DNA of 64,000 bases from Aggregatilinea lenta (GTDB lineage Bacteria > Chloroflexota > Anaerolineae > Aggregatilineales > Aggregatilineaceae). The notes below the pieces were generated by a model. It was not told where the DNA came from, did not search any database, and was given only the letters and a program-made list of their open reading frames with translations. Below are positions 18,042-25,614 of the stretch, one piece after another (the stretch's first letter is position 1; each line of letters starts with the position of its first letter). The DNA lies in the NCBI RefSeq assembly GCF_003569045.1, contig NZ_BFCB01000001.1:527189-591188 (forward strand). The letters run 5' to 3'. A program made the translations under genes and the position numbers.

Positions 18042-18914
18042 CTACTCCGCCGCGTCTCCGGCGGGGTCGTCGTCGAGCAGATCTTCGATGAACGTGGCGA
18101 ACGGATTGTCAGGATCGTTCAGACCGGGATCGCCCGGCGGCAGATCGTCGTCGAATGGGTTCCCGCCCAGGTGGCGTAGATCGACCATATCGGGGCGGGC
18201 GGTGGCGCGCAGACCGGCGGGCCAGAACAGCGTGTCGAGCCGCTGAATGCCGTCCAGCAGGCGCGTGTTGAACTCCTGGCACTGTTCCAGCTCGATGCTC
18301 TTGCCGACCTCGTGGATCGCGCGGCGCGTGTAAATGTAGGCCGCCAGCACCTTGGGGTTCGTCTCCGGCGGGAAGTACACCGCGATCTCCTCGCGTCCGG
18401 CCAGCACGACCATGTGATGAAACGAGATCGTGTCGAACGCGGACACCATCTCGCGGAACGGGTACGGCTCTGCGTCGGATTCCGGCGGCTCACCGACCAT
18501 CGCAACGATCTCGCCCGGCACCGGCAGGTCGAACTCGCGCTTGAGACGGTTGCGCACGTTGCGCCACGCGCCGATCGCAAACTCGACCACCCATTCGTCC
18601 TCAATGCCCATCAGCGTCGCAAAGCCCGACAGGTACATCGCCATCTCGACCAATGCATTGACGCACGTCGTCTCGTCACGGCTGAACAACACCAGATCGT
18701 CCGTGTCGGGGTCGAAGGTGAACAGGTCGTTCACGGTCAGCATGTCGCGCGCCTGGAAACCCCGCTCGTCCAGCGTCACCTGGGCCGAACGCGGAAACGA
18801 CGCGATGACGTGGCGCAGGCCAAGCAGCGTTTCGGGAGAAAGGCCGCACAACTCGTCGAGCTGCTGCACGGAAAAATCGGGGTTGAGTGGATCGAGCATC
18901 GCCCGCGTCACCAT
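18042..18914 (-). CDS. Conserved-looking hypothetical protein
   Basis: 290 residues from the ATG MVTRAMLDPL; I do not recognise the family. It has no signal peptide or membrane segment, is rich in acidic residues, and ends in a very acidic, Pro/Asp-rich tail (GNPFDDDLPPGDPG and FIEDLLDDD). Codon use matches its neighbours, and it has its own terminator, so it is probably a real gene. The frame stays open for 40 codons upstream, but that stretch has no coding character. The start has only a weak GGATAGGA in front. Confidence 0.65.
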   Translation of the reverse strand: MVTRAMLDPLNPDFSVQQLDELCGLSPETLLGLRHVIASFPRSAQVTLDERGFQARDMLTVNDLFTFDPDTDDLVLFSRDETTCVNALVEMAMYLSGFATLMGIEDEWVVEFAIGAWRNVRNRLKREFDLPVPGEIVAMVGEPPESDAEPYPFREMVSAFDTISFHHMVVLAGREEIAVYFPPETNPKVLAAYIYTRRAIHEVGKSIELEQCQEFNTRLLDGIQRLDTLFWPAGLRATARPDMVDLRHLGGNPFDDDLPPGDPGLNDPDNPFATFIEDLLDDDPAGDAAE

Positions 18915-19092
18915 GCCAACCGTCCTATCCTTGATCTCGTTGCTATATCCCTGATTGTAACCCGCTTTGGAGAAAGCGAAATTAGGCGAATAGTCACAAG
19001 CCCGGCTAGAGTCCTGGCGTCCCGCTGGACACACTGGCCTATCCGATGCGGCGCGGCACCGGATAGGCGCAGGCGCAAACGCGACGGTAGAC

Positions 19093-19098
19093 TATAAT
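19093..19098 (+). promoter_or_regulatory. Possible -10 element for the acetyltransferase gene
   Basis: A perfect TATAAT 59 nt before the ATG, without a good -35 at 17 nt. Confidence 0.4.
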
Positions 19099-19156
19099 CA
19101 CAGTGCGGCGCTGTACCACGGCGCGAGGTGAGGACTAGTTCAAGGAGAGCATAACG

Positions 19157-19639
19157 ATGCCTGTTGCCCCTAACGTAACGATGGCCGACGACGTGCGCAT
19201 CTTCCAGCCCGATCTCGTCAACATGTACGGCTGTACCCTGGGCAGCCAGACGACGGTCGGCCCATTCGTCGAGATCCAGCGCGGCGTGGTGATCGGTGCG
19301 CGCTGCAAGATTTCGTCGCACTCGTTCATTTGCGACGGCGTGACGATTGAGGACGAGGTGTTCATCGGCCACGGCGTAATGTTCACCAACGACCTGTTCC
19401 CCCGTTCCACCAACGAAGACGGAAGCCTGCAGGGCGGCGACGACTGGACGCTGGTCAAGACGCTGATCAAGCGGCGTGCCTCCATCGGCAGCAACGTAAC
19501 CATCGTCGCGGGGATCACGGTGGGCGAAAACGCGCTGGTGGGCGCGGGCGCGGTCGTCACGCGCGACGTGCCGGATTACGCCATTGTGGTCGGAGTGCCG
19601 GCCAAAGTCGTCGGCGACGTGCGCGAGAAGCAGCCGTAA
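19157..19639 (+). CDS. Left-handed beta-helix (hexapeptide repeat) acetyltransferase, WbpD/WlbB-like
   Basis: 160 residues made of hexapeptide repeats ([LIV]GxxxxI pattern) throughout: VGPFVEIQRGVVIGARCKI, VTIEDEVFIGHGVMFTNDLFPR, ASIGSNVTIVAGITVG, ALVGAGAVVTRDVPDYAIVVG. The FTND(L)xPR segment and the overall length match UDP-2-acetamido-3-amino-glucuronate N-acetyltransferases (WbpD/WlbB), which build surface-polysaccharide sugars, so that or a related sugar acetyltransferase is likely. No other nucleotide-sugar genes are next to it. AAGGAGAG stands 6 nt before the ATG. Confidence 0.85.
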   Translation: MPVAPNVTMADDVRIFQPDLVNMYGCTLGSQTTVGPFVEIQRGVVIGARCKISSHSFICDGVTIEDEVFIGHGVMFTNDLFPRSTNEDGSLQGGDDWTLVKTLIKRRASIGSNVTIVAGITVGENALVGAGAVVTRDVPDYAIVVGVPAKVVGDVREKQP

Positions 19640-19666
19640 ACCGTCATACGTCAACAGAGTCCGCAC

Positions 19667-19692
19667 AGGGGCAGTGCCGGCACGCTGCCCCT
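19667..19692 (+). terminator. Terminator-like hairpin after the acetyltransferase
   Basis: AGGGGCAG and CTGCCCCT form an 8-bp stem; the T-run (CCCTTTTT) begins 6 nt later, so efficiency is uncertain. Confidence 0.5.
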
Positions 19693-19761
19693 CATCCCTT
19701 TTTCCCCCAACGTCACAAGTTCCCCATTGGCTGCTTTGAGAGCATCGTAATTTTATATATT

Positions 19762-19803
19762 TTGTAAAATATTATTGTAAATATTCACATTTAGGTGTAT
19801 TAT
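19762..19803 (+). promoter_or_regulatory. AT-rich promoter region of ndh with repeated and inverted motifs
   Basis: TTGTAA (19775-19780), 17 nt, TATTAT (19798-19803) reads as a promoter. Over its -35 lie the direct repeats TTGTAAAATATT and TTGTAAATATT, and an imperfect palindrome TGTAAATATTCACA (19776-19789). The patch is the most AT-rich in this part of the window. A regulator site is plausible; the spacing does not fit the Rex consensus. Confidence 0.5.
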
Positions 19804-19929
19804 ATGAGTAGGTTGTGCCTCTTTTCACAATTAGATCTTGTTCAGAATTTCACAAGAGTTACGAATACCGTCCTGCTCATATCAAATCGCCGTGAGCAAA
19901 CCGCCCCGGCGAGGTGCAAGGAGGCAGCC

Positions 19930-21306
19930 ATGCAGTCCATTTCCCGTCCCACAGTCGCGATTATCGGCGCGGGCTTCGGCGGGCTGAACGCCGCACAGGC
20001 GCTCGCCAACCAGCCCGTGGACGTGCTACTCATCGACCGTCAGAACTTCCACCTGTTCTCGCCCCTGCTGTACCAGGTCGCAACTTCCGGCCTGGACCCC
20101 AGCGAGATCGCGTACCCGGTGCGCGGCATCTTCAAGGACAAGCCCAACGTGCGCTTCCTGATGGGCGAGGTGCGCGAGATCGACCGCGCAACCAAGCGCA
20201 TCGCGGTGCAGATCAACGGCCACACGATCCAGGAATTCTACGACGTGCTGATCGTCGCGGGCGGCAGCCAGACGCACTACTTCGGCATGGACGACCTGCG
20301 CCAGCACGCTTTCGGGCTGAAGACGCTCTCCGACGCGGTGGTGCTGCGCAACCACATCCTGAAGTCCTTCGAGCGCGCGGCCTGGGTGGACGATCCGGTC
20401 CGGCGCGACGCGCTGACGACGTTGGTCGTCGTGGGCGGCGGCCCGACCGGGCTGGAAACCGCCGGGGCGCTCTACGAGCTATACAAGCACGTGCTCCAGG
20501 ACGAGTATTGCGCGCCGTGCGACGACCTCAAGGGGCGCGTAATCCTGGTCGAAATGCTCGATCACCTGCTCGATCCGTATCCGGCCAAGCTGCAAAAGGC
20601 GGCGTACCGCCAGCTCGAAGCCCTGGGCGTCGAGGTGATCCTGGGCACGCGCGTGGACAAAGTCGCGGCGGATGGCATCACGCTCAGCGACGGGCGGGTG
20701 ATCCCGACCTATACGCTGGTGTGGTCGGCGGGCGTGAAGGCGTCGCCGCTGGCGGAGATGCTCGACGTGCCGCTTTCGCGCGGGGGACGTGTGCCGGTTC
20801 GTCCGACAATGCAGCTCGAAGGCGATGACGACGTGTACGTGGTGGGCGACATGGCCTACCTGGAAGACCCGGACGGCAAGCCCTACCCGATGCTGATCCC
20901 CGTCGCCAAGCAGCAGGGCCAGCTCACAGCGCGCAACATCCTGCGGCAGCAAAAGGGAACCGAACAGAAGACTTTCACCTACCACGACCGGGGCATCATG
21001 GCGACGATTGGCCGCAGCCGCGCCGTGGCCTGGATCTTCTACAAGATCCCGCTGACGGGCTTCATCGCCTGGCTGGCGTGGCTGGGTCTGCACCTGATCA
21101 CGCTGATGGGCTTCCGCAACCGGTTGAGCGTGTTCCTGAGCTGGGTCTGGAACTACTTCACCTGGGATCGCTCGGTGCGCCTGATCCTGGAGCACCAGCC
21201 GCACGGCCAGTACGGTGACGAGGAGGAGCAATCCACGGTGGAGGCCACAGGGATTGAAGAAGCCCCGGTGGAAGACGCTGCGCTCGAAGTGATCGCCCCC
21301 CGGTAG
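19930..21306 (+). CDS. ndh: Type II NADH dehydrogenase (NDH-2)
   Basis: 458 residues. FAD-binding GxGFGG (IIGAGFGGLNAA) at the N-terminus, FSPLLYQVATSGLD, a second Rossmann motif GGGPTGLETAGAL for NADH, and VVGDMAYLED before a C-terminal amphipathic/hydrophobic stretch (IPLTGFIAWLAWLGLHLITLMG) that anchors the enzyme to the membrane. It oxidises NADH and reduces quinone without pumping protons. The start is the ATG at 19930, with GCAAGGAGG 6 nt upstream; the frame is open upstream through the promoter. The last about 30 residues are acidic and variable. Confidence 0.95.
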   Translation: MQSISRPTVAIIGAGFGGLNAAQALANQPVDVLLIDRQNFHLFSPLLYQVATSGLDPSEIAYPVRGIFKDKPNVRFLMGEVREIDRATKRIAVQINGHTIQEFYDVLIVAGGSQTHYFGMDDLRQHAFGLKTLSDAVVLRNHILKSFERAAWVDDPVRRDALTTLVVVGGGPTGLETAGALYELYKHVLQDEYCAPCDDLKGRVILVEMLDHLLDPYPAKLQKAAYRQLEALGVEVILGTRVDKVAADGITLSDGRVIPTYTLVWSAGVKASPLAEMLDVPLSRGGRVPVRPTMQLEGDDDVYVVGDMAYLEDPDGKPYPMLIPVAKQQGQLTARNILRQQKGTEQKTFTYHDRGIMATIGRSRAVAWIFYKIPLTGFIAWLAWLGLHLITLMGFRNRLSVFLSWVWNYFTWDRSVRLILEHQPHGQYGDEEEQSTVEATGIEEAPVEDAALEVIAPR

Positions 21307-21316
21307 CGGCGAAATT

Positions 21317-21462
21317 CACCTCACCCCCGACCCCGCTCCAATCCGATTGGAGCGGGGAGACAAACAGGATTTGATGATTTCGTAGGGGCGTATGGCTATA
21401 CGCCCCTGCCCACACCTTCCCCGGCTTTTCTCCCAACGGGCGGAGCAAGCCCCGCCCCTACG
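21317..21462 (+). repeat. Composite intergenic repeat cluster (A module and two B modules)
   Basis: CACCTCACCCCCGACCCC then GCTCCAATCCGATTGGAGC (A, 21317-21363); GTAGGGGCGTAT and ATACGCCCCT (B, 21382-21410); a B-like half GGGCGGAGCAAGCCCCGCCC (21434-21462). Between here and 21577 I see only AT-rich filler with short CGCTAACGGCTG-like repeats. Confidence 0.75.
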
Positions 21463-21574
21463 AGGGCGCGTGTAATCCGCTCTGTCTTTTTGCATTTTGT
21501 TCTTGCTAACCGCTATCCGCTAACCGCTAACGGCTGCATTTTTACAGCTTCGTGATAGCGTTTGCGCCGGGTTC

Positions 21575-21583
21575 TGCTACAAT
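21575..21583 (+). promoter_or_regulatory. Extended -10 promoter of the ABC-F leader
   Basis: TGCTACAAT is a full extended -10 (TGnTAnAAT); no good -35. The expected start of transcription (about 21590) coincides with the ATG of the leader ORF, so the leader peptide may be read from a leaderless message. Confidence 0.55.
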
Positions 21584-21590
21584 AAACATC

Positions 21591-21659
21591 ATGATTTACG
21601 TCTCGCAGGGCCGCACGCTTTCCTTCGCGCTGATGACGTCTGTGTCGGGCGCTCCTTGA
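21591..21659 (+). CDS. Probable leader peptide upstream of ABC-F gene 1
   Basis: A 22-codon ORF beginning MIYVSQGR and ending TSVSGAP, immediately after an extended -10 and followed by two hairpins, the second an intrinsic terminator, before the ABC-F start at 21795. Its TGA stop lies exactly in the loop of the first hairpin. Antibiotic-responsive ABC-F genes are known in other bacteria to be controlled by such leader ORFs through ribosome stalling; that this one works so is inference. There is no Shine-Dalgarno; an internal ATG at 21633 would give an 8-residue peptide. Confidence 0.55.
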   Translation: MIYVSQGRTLSFALMTSVSGAP

Positions 21660-21671
21660 ATAGGTGCGCCT
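21647..21671 (+). promoter_or_regulatory. Leader hairpin 1:2 overlapping the leader-peptide stop
   Basis: GGGCGCTCCT (21647-21656) pairs with AGGTGCGCCT (21662-21671) with one T-T mismatch and one G-U; the loop TGAAT contains the leader stop codon. The 3' arm is also perfectly complementary over 8 nt (GGTGCGCC) to the loop of the downstream terminator (GGCGCACC, 21725-21732). Confidence 0.6.
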
Positions 21672-21713
21672 GCTGAACGTGTAACACACTAACTAGCAGT
21701 TTCTCAGCCATGT

Positions 21714-21748
21714 AAACGGCTTTGGGCGCACCGCTCAAAGCCGTTTTT
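21714..21748 (+). terminator. Intrinsic terminator/attenuator in front of ABC-F gene 1
   Basis: AAACGGCTTTG and CAAAGCCGTTT form an 11-bp stem with loop GGCGCACCGCT, then TT (or TTTT if the outer A-T pairs fray). It stands 46 nt before the ABC-F start with no gene to terminate except the leader ORF, so it is best read as an attenuator. Confidence 0.75.
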
Positions 21749-21794
21749 GATTCTGATCCGGAATGATCTAAGCTGGTTTAAGAACGAGGGCATC

Positions 21795-23441
21795 ATGATC
21801 ATCATCCAGTTGGACCGCATCACCGTGAATTACGCCGGGCGCGTGATCTTCCGTGACCTCGGCTGGGCCATCGACGAGCGCGCCCGTGTGGGATTGGTCG
21901 GGCCGAACGGCGCGGGCAAATCGAGCCTGCTCAAGGTCATCACCGGCAGCGTGACGCCGGACGCGGGCATGGTCATCCGCGCCAAGACGGTCAGCGTGGG
22001 CTACCTGCCGCAGGACATCGACTTGATGCCGGGCCGCACCCTGCTCGATGAGGCCATGGTTCCACCGCCCGGCCTGGCGCAGGTCGAGGGGGAGTTGGCA
22101 CGCATCGAGGCGCAGTTGGGCGATCCCACTGTGTACACTAATCCCGGCGCGCTGACGCGTGCCCTGGAACGGCAGGAGCGCGCGCTGGAACAGTACGAGG
22201 CGTTGGGCGGGCCGCGCCATGCGGGGACGATCCGCGAATTGCTGCAGCGACTCGGCTTCACGCCGGAGGATTACGATCTCCCGGCAGATACGCTCAGCGG
22301 CGGGCAGAAGAAACTCGTGGCGCTGGCCCGGCTGGCCGCCGAAACGCCGGACGTGCTGCTGCTCGACGAGCCGGACAATCACCTCGATCTGGCGAGCAAG
22401 GCGCGGCTCGAAGCGGTGCTGCGCACGTACAGCGGCGCGGTGGTGATCGTCTCGCACGACCGCTACCTGCTGGACGAGGTCGCCACGCAGATCGCGGAGC
22501 TTGAAAACGGCGCGCTGACGATTTATCCCGGCAACTACACGGCCTACAGCACCGAGCGCGAGCTACGCCGCCTGCGCCAGCAGCAGGCGTATGTCGCGCA
22601 GCAGAAGGAGATCACGCGCATCGAGGAAGCGATCAAACGTTTCGAGCACTGGGCCAGCATCGTCGTGGATGAGCGGCACATCAAACAGGCGCGCAGTCGC
22701 CGCAAGATGCTGGATCGCATGGAGGCCAACGGCGAGATCGTCGAGCGCGTGGTCGAGCGGCGGCAGATGGAACTGCAGCTCAACGGCTGGCGCGGCAGCA
22801 CCAAAGCCCTGGACATCCGCGATCTGGCGATGGCGTTCGAGGACGATCTGCTGTTCACCGATCTAAGCCTGCTGCTGCGCCACGGGGAGCGCGTGGGCCT
22901 GATCGGGCCGAACGGCGCGGGCAAGTCCGTGCTGTTCCGGCTGATCCTGGGCGAGCTGGCCCCGCTGGACGGCGAGGTGATCGTTGGGCCGAGCAGCCAG
23001 ATCGGCTACTACGCGCAGGAGCACCAGACGCTGCTGCCGTGGTGGGATCGCACGCCGTTGGACCTGATCCGCGACGTCGCGCCCAAAAACGAGAGCGACG
23101 CGATCGCGTTCCTGCTGAAGATGCTGTTCACCTACGATCAGGTGCGCCAGCCGGTCCGCACGCTGAGCGGCGGGGAGCGCAGCCGCTTGCAACTGGCTGC
23201 GCTGATGCTTCAGCGGCCCAACCTGCTGCTGCTCGACGAGCCGACCAATAACCTCGACATTCCGTCGATGGAAGTGCTCGAAGGCGCGTTGGAGGATTTC
23301 GAGGGTGCGCTGCTGGTGATCTCGCACGACCGCTATTTCCTGGATCGCGTCGTGGATCAGGTGGTCGAGCTGGACGGCGGCGCGCTGGTGGCCTACCCCG
23401 GCGGCTACACGGATTACCTCGCCGCGACGGGTCGGGCGTAG
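21795..23441 (+). CDS. ABC-F family ATPase (translation factor / ribosome protection type)
   Basis: 548 residues with two ABC domains and no membrane segment. Domain 1: Walker A GPNGAGKSS, signature LSGGQKKL, Walker B VLLLDEPDNHLDL. Domain 2: GPNGAGKSV, LSGGERSR, LLLLDEPTNNLDI. Between them an interdomain helical linker rich in Arg, Lys and Glu (about 245-345, with EEAIKRFEHWAS and KQARSRRKMLDRME), the part that reaches the peptidyl-transferase region in ABC-F proteins. Length and linker fit Uup/EttA/ARE relatives; which subgroup I cannot tell. Start at ATG 21795 with GAGGG 4 nt upstream. Preceded by a leader ORF and attenuator-like terminator. Confidence 0.92.
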   Translation: MIIIQLDRITVNYAGRVIFRDLGWAIDERARVGLVGPNGAGKSSLLKVITGSVTPDAGMVIRAKTVSVGYLPQDIDLMPGRTLLDEAMVPPPGLAQVEGELARIEAQLGDPTVYTNPGALTRALERQERALEQYEALGGPRHAGTIRELLQRLGFTPEDYDLPADTLSGGQKKLVALARLAAETPDVLLLDEPDNHLDLASKARLEAVLRTYSGAVVIVSHDRYLLDEVATQIAELENGALTIYPGNYTAYSTERELRRLRQQQAYVAQQKEITRIEEAIKRFEHWASIVVDERHIKQARSRRKMLDRMEANGEIVERVVERRQMELQLNGWRGSTKALDIRDLAMAFEDDLLFTDLSLLLRHGERVGLIGPNGAGKSVLFRLILGELAPLDGEVIVGPSSQIGYYAQEHQTLLPWWDRTPLDLIRDVAPKNESDAIAFLLKMLFTYDQVRQPVRTLSGGERSRLQLAALMLQRPNLLLLDEPTNNLDIPSMEVLEGALEDFEGALLVISHDRYFLDRVVDQVVELDGGALVAYPGGYTDYLAATGRA

Positions 23442-23471
23442 ACACTGATGATCCCCGTAGGGGCGTAGTGG

Positions 23472-23550
23472 TGCAGTTCAATGGAATAGTCCGGTCGTCA
23501 CCGCGACCTCACCCCCGGCCCCGCTCCAATCAAGTTGGAGAGGGGAGAAA
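23472..23550 (+). repeat. Long form of intergenic repeat A
   Basis: Extended copy beginning TGCAGTTCAATGGAATAGTC, then CCGGTCGTCACCGCGACCTC, the CACCCCCGGCC core, and the CTCCAATC/TTGGAG palindrome. Two other extended copies are at 31927 and 52138. Confidence 0.85.
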
Positions 23551-23576
23551 AACACATTCGGGCATCTTTTTTTGTA

Positions 23577-23716
23577 GGGGCAGGTTTGTAACCCGCCCTG
23601 GTTTTTTGACCTGCCTCTACAGCCCTTTATGGGCGCGTCATCGACCATGGGCGATGCAAGCATCGCCCCTACGGGATCGCACATCTTCGCGTAGGGGCGT
23701 ATGCGATACGCCCCGG
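23577..23716. repeat. Run of B-type palindromes
   Basis: GTAGGGGCAGGTTTGTAACC-type, GGGCGATGCAAGCATCGCCC and GTAGGGGCGTATGCGATACG-type palindromes follow one another. Nothing else was seen in the 393-nt gap between the ABC-F and xylulokinase genes except the terminator at 23738. Confidence 0.75.
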
Positions 23717-23737
23717 TGAGGACAGAAATAGAAATGC

Positions 23738-23762
23738 AAAAGGGCCGGTTTGAAACCGGCCC
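23738..23762 (-). terminator. Terminator of the xylulokinase gene, built from a B-type palindrome
   Basis: GGGCCGGTTT-C-AAACCGGCCC followed by TTTTGC on the minus strand. Confidence 0.65.
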
Positions 23763-23834
23763 CTACGGAATCGCGTGAAGCTATGTACTGCGCTTGTTTG
23801 AACTAACAACCAACAACTAAAAACTAACGACTGA

Positions 23835-25325
23835 CTACAATTCCGCTTCCTTGTGGAACGCAGGCGTCAGCGTGGGATACAGCTCGCGGTAGAGCGCGTA
23901 CACCTCGTCGTAGGCCGCGGCGTTCGCGCCCGGCTCGACGCGCTCGCCCAGCTTGACGCCCGTTTCCGCCGCCGTCGCCACGTCCGGCCACACGCCGCCG
24001 CCAACACCCGCCAGCAGCGCCGCGCCGTAGGCCGCGCCTTCCAGCGCCTCGACGACCACCAGCGGCGCGTTGAACACGTCCGCCAGAATCTGCCGCCACA
24101 CGGGACTCTTCGCGCCGCCGCCGCTCACGCGTACCTCGTCGATGCGCCCCGCTTCGCTGGCTTTGATCAACTCGAAGCCGTCACGCAGGCCGAAGGCCAC
24201 GCCTTCCAGCACGGAACGCGTCAGATGCGGACGGGTGTGGATCTGCGTCAGGCCCACGAACGCGCCGCGTGCCAGCGGATCGGGGTGCGGGGTGCGCTCG
24301 CCAGACAGATACGGCAGGAAGATCAGGCCCTCGCTGCCGGGCTTGAGGCCGTCCGCTTCGGCGGTCAGTTTTCCATAGTCCTCACCGGGGCAAAGCGTGT
24401 CACGGTACCACTGCAGGCTGCCCGCCGCGCTGAGCATCACGCCCATGAAGTGCCACTGGCCGGGCACAGAATGGCAGAACGCGTGCAGACGTCCATCCGG
24501 CTCAAATGCGTAGCTGGGCAGGGGCGCGAACACCACGCCCGACGTGCCGACCGTCAGCGCGACGATGCCCGGCTTCACCGCGCCGACGCCCGTCGCCTGC
24601 GCGGCCTGATCGCCGCCGCCGCCCACGACCGGCGTCCCGGCCTTCAGACCGGTCAGTTCCGCCGCCTTGGCGCTGACCACGCCCGTGATCTCCGGGCCTT
24701 CGTGCACCTGCGGCAGCCATTCGCGCGGGATTTGCAGCGCGTCCACCACCGCGTTCGACCACTGGCGCTTGGCGACGTCCAGCAGCAGCGTGCCCGACGC
24801 GCCCGCGAGGTCGGTCATGTAGTCGTCGATCAGCTCGAAGCGGATGTAGTCTTTGGGCAGCAGGACGTGCGCGATCTTCGCATAGATCTCCGGCTCGTGC
24901 TTGCGCACCCACACGATCTTGGGCGCGGTGAAGCCCGTCAGCGCGCGGTTGCCGGTCAGCTCGATCAGGCGCTTCGGGCCGATGGTCTCGGTGATCTCGT
25001 CGCACTCGGCCTGCGTGCGCTGGTCGTTCCACAGGATCGCCGGGCGCAGCACCTTGCCGTTTTCGTCCAGGCACACCAGCCCGTGCATCTGCCCCGTGAG
25101 GCCGATCGCCTTGATATCGCCCGCGTCACCGACCTTCGCCACGACCGCGCGGATCGACTCGACCATGCCCTTCCACCAGTCCGCCGGATCCTGCTCGCTC
25201 CACAGGGGATGCGGGTGACTGATCGGGTGCTCGGCGGTATGGCTCGCCACCACTGCGCCGCGCTCGTCGATCAGCAGCGCCTTCGATCCGGTCGTGCTCA
25301 CGTCTAGGCCCAACAAATAGTTCAT
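23835..25325 (-). CDS. xylB: Xylulokinase (FGGY family)
   Basis: 496 residues. N-terminal phosphate-binding LGLDVSTTGSKALLID, SEQDPADWW, AIGLTGQMHGLVCLD and ILWNDQRT are xylulokinase hallmarks; WHFMGVMLSAAGSLQWYRD and the C-terminal FGGY signature region (VSGGGAKSPVWRQILADVF) follow. It phosphorylates D-xylulose (or a close ketose) to feed the pentose phosphate pathway. Start at ATG 25325 with GGAGG 8 nt upstream; eight extra in-frame residues upstream contain that site. A PfkB kinase and an aldolase gene lie upstream on the same strand, separated by 290 nt of repeats, so a shared sugar pathway is plausible. Confidence 0.93.
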   Translation of the reverse strand: MNYLLGLDVSTTGSKALLIDERGAVVASHTAEHPISHPHPLWSEQDPADWWKGMVESIRAVVAKVGDAGDIKAIGLTGQMHGLVCLDENGKVLRPAILWNDQRTQAECDEITETIGPKRLIELTGNRALTGFTAPKIVWVRKHEPEIYAKIAHVLLPKDYIRFELIDDYMTDLAGASGTLLLDVAKRQWSNAVVDALQIPREWLPQVHEGPEITGVVSAKAAELTGLKAGTPVVGGGGDQAAQATGVGAVKPGIVALTVGTSGVVFAPLPSYAFEPDGRLHAFCHSVPGQWHFMGVMLSAAGSLQWYRDTLCPGEDYGKLTAEADGLKPGSEGLIFLPYLSGERTPHPDPLARGAFVGLTQIHTRPHLTRSVLEGVAFGLRDGFELIKASEAGRIDEVRVSGGGAKSPVWRQILADVFNAPLVVVEALEGAAYGAALLAGVGGGVWPDVATAAETGVKLGERVEPGANAAAYDEVYALYRELYPTLTPAFHKEAEL

Positions 25326-25420
25326 CGTGCATCCTCCATATGAAACCACTCAAGCTAAGTTTTTTATGAAACGGCCACGCGGACGGTCCGCGCGCTCCGG
25401 TTGGTAACGGATTGAAGAAC

Positions 25421-25511
25421 ACCTCACCCCCGGCCCCTCTCCAGTCTGGGCTGGAGAGGGGAGAAAAGCCGTCTCAACGGGGGTTTGTAGGGGCGGGTTT
25501 GCAACCCGCCC
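25421..25511 (+). repeat. Composite intergenic repeat (A plus B)
   Basis: ACCTCACCCCCGGCCCC followed by the TCTCCAGTC/GGCTGGAGA palindrome (25421-25465), then GTAGGGGCGGGTTTGCAACC-type B palindrome (25488-25511). Confidence 0.8.
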
Positions 25512-25559
25512 TGGATTTGTCCTGATTTAAGAGTTAAAGAGCATGTAACCCGCCCGGTA

Positions 25560-25581
25560 GGGGCAATTCATGAATTGCCCC
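25560..25581. repeat. Perfect 22-bp palindrome
   Basis: GGGGCAATTCA and its exact complement TGAATTGCCCC, 33 nt past the PfkB gene stop. No T-run; a B-type repeat that may end transcripts from either side. Confidence 0.7.
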
Positions 25582-25614
25582 TACGCGAATACGTCAATGT
25601 CTGATTTGCGTACC

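Noticed and set aside
19775-19789. Rex or FNR binding site upstream of ndh
   Set aside because: The half-sites TGTAAA and TTCACA are only 2 bp apart rather than 4, and the first is imperfect; kept only as an unnamed palindrome.
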